NCBI GenBank assembly: GCA_937884975.1
Contig: CAKZZS010000019.1
Location: forward strand, 1 to 9,821
Direction of reading: 5' to 3'
Length of the DNA: 9,821 nucleotides
From: an uncultured Clostridia bacterium
GTDB lineage: Bacteria > Bacillota > Clostridia > Oscillospirales > Acutalibacteraceae
Shown one piece after another: positions 6,125 through 9,821 of this stretch (position 1 is its first letter; every line of letters starts with the position of its first letter). Under the pieces are notes generated by a model. That model searched no databases. It was not told the origin of the DNA and saw only the letters and a program-made list of their open reading frames with translations. The translations under genes were made by a program, and so were the position numbers.

Positions 6125-6150
6125 ACAAACGGCTTAATAGAGCCATTTGT
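6125..6150 (-). terminator. hairpin after the 134-aa gene, upstream of the recombinase
   Basis: In the leftward RNA, ACAAATGGCT pairs with AGCCGTTTGT across the loop CTATTA. The stem is 10 bp including one G-U wobble, so it is complete only on this strand. The tail (TGAACCC) is not U-rich, so termination may be partial. It would act as an attenuator between the upstream genes and the recombinase. A near-identical hairpin in the opposite orientation lies at 8738-8759. Confidence 0.5.
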
Positions 6151-6151
6151 C

Positions 6152-6173
6152 AAAACCGTTATAAAACCGTTAT
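6152..6173. repeat. 11-bp tandem repeat AAAACCGTTAT x2
   Basis: AAAACCGTTAT is repeated exactly at 6152-6162 and 6163-6173, one helical turn apart, next to the hairpin and about 110 bp upstream of the recombinase start. The one-turn spacing would suit cooperative protein binding, for example recombinase arm sites or a regulator. This is an inference only. Confidence 0.6.
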
Positions 6174-6181
6174 TACACTTG

Positions 6182-6586
6182 TTATACAGCTTCTTTTAAA
6201 ACAGAAACTCCATTATGCCATAATGTCAAGGAATTTATAATAACTTTCGTATCAGCCTTACAAGGTCTGTAATAATCGTAATAATCTAATAAAAATTCAA
6301 AATCTTCTTTAAGAATATCTATAATCGATTGTACATCTTTTATATGGTGGGAAGTTACATTATAAGATGTGGTAAAATATCCGCCACCCCACTTTCCTGT
6401 AATAAGACATAAATCTCCAAATAAGTATTGAAGTGATATTCCTCTATTAGTAATATTACTGTCTCCGTCAGGATCATTAAGCATAAGCGAAAAATCAATA
6501 TAACCTGTCGGACGTGTCAATTCTCCGCTCTCTTTATAGAGCATTTCAGCGAGTTCAGCTATTGTTATTACAGAATAATTATTCAT
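6182..6586 (-). CDS. hypothetical protein (134 aa)
   Basis: I do not recognise this protein. It begins MNNYSVITIAELAEMLYKES, has a glycine-rich turn (LITGKWGGGYFTTSYNV, about 61-77), a helical segment KDVQSIIDILKEDFEFLLDY and a Tyr-rich DYYDYYRPC, and ends LTLWHNGVSVLKEAV. There is no membrane segment or catalytic motif. The ATG has AGGAGG 8 nt upstream. It is 15 nt downstream of the ORF6N-DGQHR gene and is followed by the hairpin that may attenuate transcription before the recombinase. The close linkage suggests a function tied to the ORF6N gene. Confidence 0.65.
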   Translation of the reverse strand: MNNYSVITIAELAEMLYKESGELTRPTGYIDFSLMLNDPDGDSNITNRGISLQYLFGDLCLITGKWGGGYFTTSYNVTSHHIKDVQSIIDILKEDFEFLLDYYDYYRPCKADTKVIINSLTLWHNGVSVLKEAV

Positions 6587-6601
6587 AATATTTTCCTCCT
6601 A

Positions 6602-7813
6602 TTAACCTATTAAATTTGTTTTTGTCATTCCGATTGTCTGATAATGTTGATTAGCAAGCATAAAACCTGTATCAACTATTCCTTTAGCACGATCTCTCCA
6701 CGGAAAAGACTTTATGACTTTATTACTTCTATATGCTTTTGCAACAGAAGCAAGAGCGTCAATTGCTCGTGCATACTGGTTGAATTGTGTCCACGAATTG
6801 CCTCTATTCAGTCCTTTCTTGTAAACCGTTCTATTATACCACTGTCTATAATAATAGCAGGTCAATTCAAAATTATTATCTCTATTAGGTTTTTCCGACA
6901 TAGCGTGAATAAAATCAAGTATCTCACCTTCATACCAATTCTCTGACAGCATAAGATGTAAACACATCGCCTTAAATTCTCTTTCAGAGATTACATTATC
7001 TTTGCTGAACTTTTTTATAGCCTTTGTAAGAAATTCTATTTGAGGCTGATAAATATCCCAAAGGCATTTTACTTGATTGGCAGAAAGTCTGTTACCATAA
7101 TTAAAATAATAGTTCATTGCTCCGATAATATAGGAATTTATTCCGCAGCCAGTCATATTAAGTGACTGAACTACATTACGAGCTTTACCCGCGTCAATGG
7201 TCGGCAATACGTCCTTTTTTATTCCTCTGACTATGTAAGTCTGGAAAGGAACGTTGGCTGTCACACAAGCCATAAGTCTATGCTGACCGTCTGCTAAAGT
7301 CCCATCTTCGTATACTTTAATTGTTTCTCCGTTAAGCCTGAAATTCCCTGACAACATATCATCAGCCATTCTCTGTACATTTGTAGGACTTATTCCTCTG
7401 TTATTATTATTTACTTCAAGCATTGCCTTCGCTATCTCAGGTGTGATAGTCACTACTGCCGAGTCTTTTGTTCTGAAATATCCGGTTACGAGCCGTCTCT
7501 GGACTTCCCAAGCAAGATTATCCGTAAAGGACTTCGCAAGCATCAAGTAACCTGTTTCTGTAATAAGTATCATATCTTCGTGAGCCTTGTTAGAAATGTC
7601 TGCAATTTTGTGAGTACGAATTTCGTCCGCACAAATTTTGTAATAGTCTTCACCTTGAATAAAATGTTTCTTATTCACATTGAAGTTACGCTTTGCAGTT
7701 CCTTCGCGTCTGTTATGTACGCTGTCAATATCCGAAAGAGTTACCACCCTCTTTCCTGCATACTCTCTGATAGGGAGTTCCGTGTTGTTGATCGTCATAA
7801 TTGCATTAGTCAT
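6602..7813 (-). CDS. ORF6N domain fused to a DGQHR/ParB-like domain (403 aa)
   Basis: The N-terminal domain (about 13-115) is ORF6N: PIREYAGKRVVTLSDIDSVH, an RNFNVNKKHF segment, and a helix around LITETGYLMLAKSFTDNLAW. ORF6N is a KilA-N-related domain found in phage antirepressor-type proteins. The second domain (from about 122) starts ITPEIAKAMLEVNNNNRGIS, has GTLADGQHRLMAC (171-183) and TIDAGKARNVVQSLNM (205-220). This is the DGQHR family, a ParB/sulfiredoxin-like fold common in phages. A helical C-terminus rich in Tyr and Trp follows. The start has GGAGGT 8 nt before the ATG. The gene is second in the leftward operon and probably acts in DNA binding or regulation. The DGQHR motif is intact. 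Confidence 0.85.
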   Translation of the reverse strand: MTNAIMTINNTELPIREYAGKRVVTLSDIDSVHNRREGTAKRNFNVNKKHFIQGEDYYKICADEIRTHKIADISNKAHEDMILITETGYLMLAKSFTDNLAWEVQRRLVTGYFRTKDSAVVTITPEIAKAMLEVNNNNRGISPTNVQRMADDMLSGNFRLNGETIKVYEDGTLADGQHRLMACVTANVPFQTYIVRGIKKDVLPTIDAGKARNVVQSLNMTGCGINSYIIGAMNYYFNYGNRLSANQVKCLWDIYQPQIEFLTKAIKKFSKDNVISEREFKAMCLHLMLSENWYEGEILDFIHAMSEKPNRDNNFELTCYYYRQWYNRTVYKKGLNRGNSWTQFNQYARAIDALASVAKAYRSNKVIKSFPWRDRAKGIVDTGFMLANQHYQTIGMTKTNLIG

Positions 7814-7863
7814 AGTTTATTACCTCCAAAACTATTGTTTTATTCATACTGCATAAGCAGTTC

Positions 7864-8142
7864 TTAGCCTATTGCTCCGATTTTCTCATAGTATCTTATT
7901 TCTGATTGAGATATTTCTTCCGCTTGTTCTATCGTTACAGTGGTATGTTTCACTATGTATTCATTCATATCATCTACCTCTATCACGATAGATTTTTTTC
8001 TATTCTCGTCATTAAGTCCTATCATATCGCAATAGTCACATTCAGAAAGCAGATACTCCATTACTGTCTCACAAGAAATATCCGTTTCCTTAGAAATAAA
8101 TTCCGCTTCATCGTCTAAATAGATTTGAATAGGTTCGTTCAT
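7864..8142 (-). CDS. acidic small protein, first gene of the leftward operon (92 aa)
   Basis: I do not recognise this protein. It is strongly acidic: by my count 23 Asp/Glu against 7 Lys/Arg. It is probably helical, with one beta stretch (SIVIEVDDMNEYIV). The DISCETVMEYLLSECDYCDM segment carries three closely spaced cysteines (24, 35, 38). The start is set at ATG 8142, with AGGAGG 7 nt upstream. Longer readings would extend into the promoter region and are not credible. It is the first gene after the leftward sigma-70 promoter and is separated by about 50 nt from the ORF6N gene. Acidic early proteins can be DNA mimics or anti-defence factors, but nothing in this sequence proves that. Confidence 0.7.
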   Translation of the reverse strand: MNEPIQIYLDDEAEFISKETDISCETVMEYLLSECDYCDMIGLNDENRKKSIVIEVDDMNEYIVKHTTVTIEQAEEISQSEIRYYEKIGAIG

Positions 8143-8167
8143 CGTAATTCCTCCTGTTGATTTCTTC

Positions 8168-8196
8168 TTGACAAATGCCCTCAAATATGTTATACT
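8168..8196 (+). promoter_or_regulatory. sigma-70 promoter, rightward (drives the HTH regulator)
   Basis: TTGACA at 8168-8173, a 17-bp spacer, then TATACT at 8191-8196, with an extended -10 (TG at 8188-8189). This is close to consensus. Transcription would start near 8203 and reach the regulator gene at 8371 after a leader of about 168 nt, which passes through the opposing promoter. Confidence 0.8.
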
Positions 8197-8266
8197 AATA
8201 TACACAAGGCTACACTTGTAAAGTGCAATTTTCTGATTGTTAAATGTTGACTTAACTTGCAAAATT

Positions 8267-8295
8267 ATTATACCATTTCTATTTCAACTTGTCAA
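8267..8295 (-). promoter_or_regulatory. sigma-70 promoter, leftward (drives the main operon)
   Basis: On the minus strand, TTGACA (8295-8290), a 17-bp spacer and TATAAT (8272-8267) form a perfect consensus promoter. Transcription would begin near 8260, with a leader of about 118 nt before the 92-aa gene. The leftward RNA runs across the opposing rightward promoter. Confidence 0.85.
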
Positions 8296-8370
8296 GTCAA
8301 CTCTTAACATAAATACATATAAAATTTATTGTTATTTTTTATGCAATTTATCCAAAGAAGGTGTTTTATT

Positions 8371-8574
8371 ATGACAGAGTTTGAAATTAGTTTGAAACGA
8401 TATTTACTTGAACACGAGATGAAACAGGTTGAAATTTCTAAAATCCTTAATGTCTCTCGCAGTAACATCAGTCAAGCCGTAAAAAGCGATCACATTACTC
8501 TTAATAGTATGCGGAAGATTGTGAACGCTATTGACTGCGACCTTGAAATTGTTATCAAGCCAAAATCTGAATGA
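8371..8574 (+). CDS. XRE-type HTH transcription regulator, Cro/CI-like (67 aa)
   Basis: A minimal helix-turn-helix protein. Residues 19-38 read QVEISKILNVSRSNISQAVK, a standard XRE helix 2-turn-helix 3, followed by a dimerising tail IVNAIDCDLEIVIKPKSE. No C-terminal peptidase or sensor domain is present, so it resembles Cro more than a full-length CI. The start at ATG 8371 has AAGGTG 7 nt upstream; a longer reading back to 8329 is unlikely. It is the only rightward gene in this part of the window. It is driven by the TTGACA/TATACT promoter and is followed at once by a strong terminator. It is probably the repressor acting at the 11-bp operator-like sites, which would give autoregulation and control of the leftward operon. 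Confidence 0.85.
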   Translation: MTEFEISLKRYLLEHEMKQVEISKILNVSRSNISQAVKSDHITLNSMRKIVNAIDCDLEIVIKPKSE

Positions 8575-8580
8575 TTATGT

Positions 8581-8614
8581 AAAAGGACTGCTCTGTGCAG
8601 TCCTTTTGTTTTTT
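8581..8614 (+). terminator. strong rho-independent terminator of the HTH gene
   Basis: AAAAGGACTGC (8581-8591) pairs perfectly with GCAGTCCTTTT (8597-8607) over the loop TCTGT, giving an 11-bp stem followed by GTTTTTT. It lies only 6 nt after the regulator's stop. Confidence 0.92.
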
Positions 8615-8618
8615 CCGC

Positions 8619-8666
8619 AGCTTAGGGGAGCGTAAGTAGTATATATTATATAAGTACCCCTAAGCT
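8619..8666. repeat. 10-bp-arm inverted repeat with an AT-rich 28-bp centre
   Basis: AGCTTAGGGG (8619-8628) and CCCCTAAGCT (8657-8666) are perfect inverted arms. The centre contains two TAAGTA copies (8633-8638 and 8651-8656) and alternating TATA. Neither strand continues into a U-run, so it does not look like a terminator. It could be a cruciform-forming site for a recombinase, a replication or partition protein, or a footprint of a lost small element. Confidence 0.7.
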
Positions 8667-8676
8667 CAAAACAAGA

Positions 8677-8708
8677 AAAGCACATCAACTGTTATGTCAA
8701 TGTGCTTT
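8677..8708 (-). terminator. terminator of the right-hand leftward gene series
   Basis: AAAGCACAT (8677-8685) pairs with ATGTGCTTT (8700-8708), a 9-bp perfect stem with a 14-nt loop. Read leftward, it is followed by TCTTGTTTTG, a moderate U-run. It lies about 110 nt after the stop of the 113-aa gene. It could also work partly in the other direction. Confidence 0.65.
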
Positions 8709-8737
8709 CTGTCTGTATTCAATTTTCCGATGCCCTC

Positions 8738-8767
8738 AAATGGCTCTGTTAAGCCATTTATTTTTTC
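8738..8767 (+). terminator. rho-independent hairpin, rightward, similar to the one at 6125
   Basis: AAATGGCT (8738-8745) pairs with AGCCATTT (8752-8759) over CTGTTA and is followed by ATTTTTT. No rightward gene ends here other than the HTH regulator, so it is a backup terminator or a moved copy. Its stem and loop match the leftward hairpin at 6125-6150. Confidence 0.7.
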
Positions 8768-8820
8768 CGATTTTTCTGCTTAAAATATTTCTTCTATTTA
8801 GTTAAATATTTTTGCGTTAT

Positions 8821-9162
8821 TTATTCGTAATTATATATAATTCTCAAATCTTTTCCCATCTTACTTTTGTATTCTTCTGCCGATATTTCAGTATATCCCT
8901 TCTTAAAAAGTTCAGAGATATATTCTTCCGAATAACCTTCATCAATTGCGTCAAGAAGATTGTTTCTAATTCGCTTAAAATAACGGATAGGAAATACTTT
9001 TACGCCTGTAATTTTGTGCCTGAAAACACGATTTATTTTAGGTATTCCTCCACAAATGCCCTTGTTTATAGCTTCGCCTTTGTTTGTTGCAAAAACAGAA
9101 ACCTTCTCCTCGCTATCTCCATAATGAGTAGAGATAGTATATATAACCTTATATTCATTCAT
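8821..9162 (-). CDS. hypothetical protein (113 aa)
   Basis: I do not recognise this protein. It starts MNEYKVIYTISTHYGDSEEK and has a basic middle (KINRVFRHKITGVKVFPIRYFKRIRNN) and a helical C-terminus (SEEYISELFKKGYTEISAEEYKSK). The alternation of basic and helical parts would fit a DNA-binding or regulatory accessory protein, but there is no clear HTH. The start is placed at ATG 9162, with AAAGGAG 7 nt upstream. The earlier start at 9189 overlaps the 71-aa gene and lacks such a site. It is the last of three closely packed leftward genes and precedes the hairpin at 8677-8708. Confidence 0.7.
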   Translation of the reverse strand: MNEYKVIYTISTHYGDSEEKVSVFATNKGEAINKGICGGIPKINRVFRHKITGVKVFPIRYFKRIRNNLLDAIDEGYSEEYISELFKKGYTEISAEEYKSKMGKDLRIIYNYE

Positions 9163-9175
9163 TACAATTCTCCTT

Positions 9176-9391
9176 TCAGTCCTCGTCACAGCAAATGTTT
9201 AATGTGATTTTTCCGTTATTGCTCGGCTCAAGGTTATCTATGCTCGTTACCTCTGCCGTATCAAATTCTTCCGGCAGGTCGTTAAGAAAACCTGTAAATA
9301 CAACTTTTTCCTTGTCATTATCCCACAGCTCAAACTGTTGGCTGTCGGGATCAATGAACATTTCCATGATGTCGCGTATTGTCATATCCAT
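9176..9391 (-). CDS. small acidic hypothetical protein (71 aa)
   Basis: It opens MDMTIRDIMEMFIDPDSQQF and continues ELWDNDKEKVVFTGFLNDLP, then EVTSIDNLEPSNNGKITLNI. I associate this layout with small proteins found in Clostridia integrative elements (recognition from memory, function unknown). It is probably an alternating alpha/beta fold and is strongly acidic, ending CCDED. The ATG at 9391 has AGGAGG 9 nt upstream. It starts 14 nt after the end of the 98-aa gene and precedes the 113-aa gene by 13 nt, so the three are likely to be co-transcribed and coupled. Confidence 0.7.
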   Translation of the reverse strand: MDMTIRDIMEMFIDPDSQQFELWDNDKEKVVFTGFLNDLPEEFDTAEVTSIDNLEPSNNGKITLNICCDED

Positions 9392-9405
9392 TGTGATTTT
9401 CCTCC

Positions 9406-9702
9406 TCAGTCCTTTAACGCCTCACAAACTTCTTCGCCTGTTTCATCTTCACAGTAAATAGCTAAATACATTTCACCTATCAGATTATTTTCAACTATTT
9501 CTGCAAAATCATCTTCGATTTTCACGTCTTTCTTTTCAATTCCGAAAATAAACATCTTTGTTCCGTGTGTACTATCATACAGATAAGCGCTAAATGTAAT
9601 TCCGTCATCAACTACATCAATCATAAACATATCTGATTCAAAACTATCATACAGATTGATAGAAGGGTCATTTTCCTTGACCAGATTGAAGAAATTCTCC
9701 AC
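9406..9702 (-). CDS. acidic hypothetical protein, GTG start (98 aa)
   Basis: Unrecognised. The reading from GTG 9702 begins MENFFNLVKENDPSINLYDS and ends AIYCEDETGEEVCEALKD; it is rich in Asp and Glu. Beta stretches ITFSAYLYDS and TKMFIFGIEK suggest a small mixed fold. There is no convincing ribosome binding site before the GTG, and an ATG in another frame (9731) opens a 20-codon ORF that overlaps it. The start is therefore uncertain. It heads the visible right-hand leftward series, with the 71-aa gene following. Confidence 0.6.
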   Translation of the reverse strand: MENFFNLVKENDPSINLYDSFESDMFMIDVVDDGITFSAYLYDSTHGTKMFIFGIEKKDVKIEDDFAEIVENNLIGEMYLAIYCEDETGEEVCEALKD

Positions 9703-9746
9703 GGTTTTCAGAGAGGAGCTGCAAAAACATATTATTGCCGAGGTTT

Positions 9747-9777
9747 ACAAACGCTGACGGTTTGTTTTATTTTTTTT
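9747..9777 (+). terminator. weak hairpin with a T-run between right-edge genes
   Basis: ACAAAC (9747-9752) pairs with GTTTGT (9760-9765) and is followed on the plus strand by TTTATTTTTTTT. The stem is only 6 bp and no rightward gene ends here, so it may be an antisense terminator or simply an AT-rich spacer. The T-run is also the 3' end of the partial gene on the other strand. Confidence 0.35.
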
Positions 9778-9821
9778 CCATGCGCTCGTATGCCGCATTT
9801 ATGGAAATGATTCTGTCTTTT
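9767..9821 (-). CDS. C-terminal fragment of a gene continuing past the right edge
   Basis: The minus strand is open from the window edge and reads KDRIISINAAYERMEKK to a TAA at 9769-9767. A helical, charged ending is plausible for a real protein, but the family cannot be told from 17 residues. It would lie upstream of the 98-aa gene in the same leftward series, with a 64-nt gap that holds a weak hairpin. Confidence 0.45.
   Translation of the reverse strand, partial: KDRIISINAAYERMEKK

Larger units (their letters stand above)
8166..8297. promoter_or_regulatory. four 11-bp near-palindromic operator-like sites
   Basis: On the minus strand four sites fit AYTTKNCAAGW: ACTTGACAAGT (8297-8287), ATTTTGCAAGT (8265-8255), ACTTTACAAGT (8224-8214) and ATTTGTCAAGA (8176-8166). 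One covers the -35 of the leftward promoter, one abuts its -10 and start site, and one covers the -35 of the rightward promoter. Centres are 48, 41 and 32 bp apart. The placement suits a regulator that controls both promoters, presumably the HTH protein encoded at 8371. Binding is inferred, not shown. Confidence 0.65.
413..9821. mobile_element. prophage or related integrative element, early/accessory region (partial)
   Basis: The gene content is that of a temperate phage or phage-like island: YopX, ORF6N-DGQHR, ParB-like, phage-type metallophosphoesterase and HD hydrolase, a tyrosine recombinase and a small XRE regulator with opposed promoters. Genes are short, overlap or abut, and run almost all leftward from one switch region. 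The left limit is inferred from the truncated DUF4143 remnant ending at 412. The right limit is outside the window. No capsid, terminase, tail, lysis, relaxase or type IV secretion gene is visible, so phage versus conjugative or mobilizable element cannot be decided here. Confidence 0.7.

Noticed and set aside
8203..8370. Riboswitch or structured ncRNA in the long regulator leader
   Set aside because: The leader's inverted repeats are explained by the operator-like sites and the opposing promoter; no conserved riboswitch core was recognised.
7864..8574. HTH gene plus the acidic 92-aa gene as a toxin-antitoxin pair
   Set aside because: They are on opposite strands with separate promoters, and neither resembles a known toxin. 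The switch-region interpretation explains the layout better.
706..9461. Many plus-strand reading frames of 60-130 codons opposite the leftward genes (for example 706-975, 1408-1734, 4733-5113, 7580-7867, 8812-9207)
   Set aside because: They are antisense to well-supported genes, are rich in Phe, Ile, Ser and Tyr as expected from reversed AT-rich coding DNA, lack ribosome binding sites and match no family.
1..9821. tRNA, rRNA or CRISPR array
   Set aside because: No tRNA-like cloverleaf with TTCRANTC, no rRNA-like segment and no regularly spaced repeats were found by eye on either strand. A tRNAscan or CRISPR search would settle it.

Overview
The window is AT-rich and uses strong AGGAGG-type ribosome binding sites with canonical TTGACA/TATAAT promoters. 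This points to a low-GC Gram-positive bacterium, most likely a gut Clostridia of the Ruminococcus/Oscillospiraceae kind (inference from gene flavour and codon use, not proven). Nearly all of it reads as the early and accessory part of a prophage or a related integrative element. Phage-associated families dominate: YopX, ORF6N with a DGQHR domain, ParB-like, phage metallophosphoesterase, HD hydrolase and a tyrosine recombinase. No structural, packaging or lysis genes are in view, so phage versus conjugative element is not settled.

Left edge (1-452): no intact gene. A minus-strand remnant (164-412) matches the C-terminus of a DUF4143 AAA+ ATPase and lacks everything upstream, so the element boundary may lie close to 413-452. 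Left block (453-8142): a long, tightly packed leftward gene series. In transcription order it holds an acidic small protein (92 aa), an ORF6N-DGQHR fusion, a hypothetical protein, a hairpin and operator-like palindrome, a divergent tyrosine recombinase, an HD hydrolase, a metallophosphoesterase, a complete CoaD, a tandem ParB-like protein, a GNAT-like protein, a hypothetical, YopX, a 59-aa protein, a double zinc-ribbon protein and a 67-aa protein.

Switch region (8143-8370): two near-perfect sigma-70 promoters face each other. One drives the leftward operon and one drives a rightward Cro/CI-like regulator gene (8371-8574). Four copies of an 11-bp near-palindrome (minus strand AYTTKNCAAGW) sit on or next to these promoters. 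This is a compact candidate lysogeny or early-gene switch that combines operator control with transcriptional interference.

Insulator and right block (8575-9821): three stem-loops plus an unexplained 10-bp-arm inverted repeat separate the regulator from another leftward series of small unknown proteins (113, 71 and 98 aa) and the C-terminal tail of a gene that runs off the right edge.

The most unusual content is a full-length CoaD (phosphopantetheine adenylyltransferase) between a metallophosphoesterase and ParB-like genes, in the same run as an HD hydrolase. This suggests a coenzyme or nucleotide-handling cassette inside the element. The convergent-promoter switch and the recombinase with a large coiled-coil-like insertion are the next most interesting.
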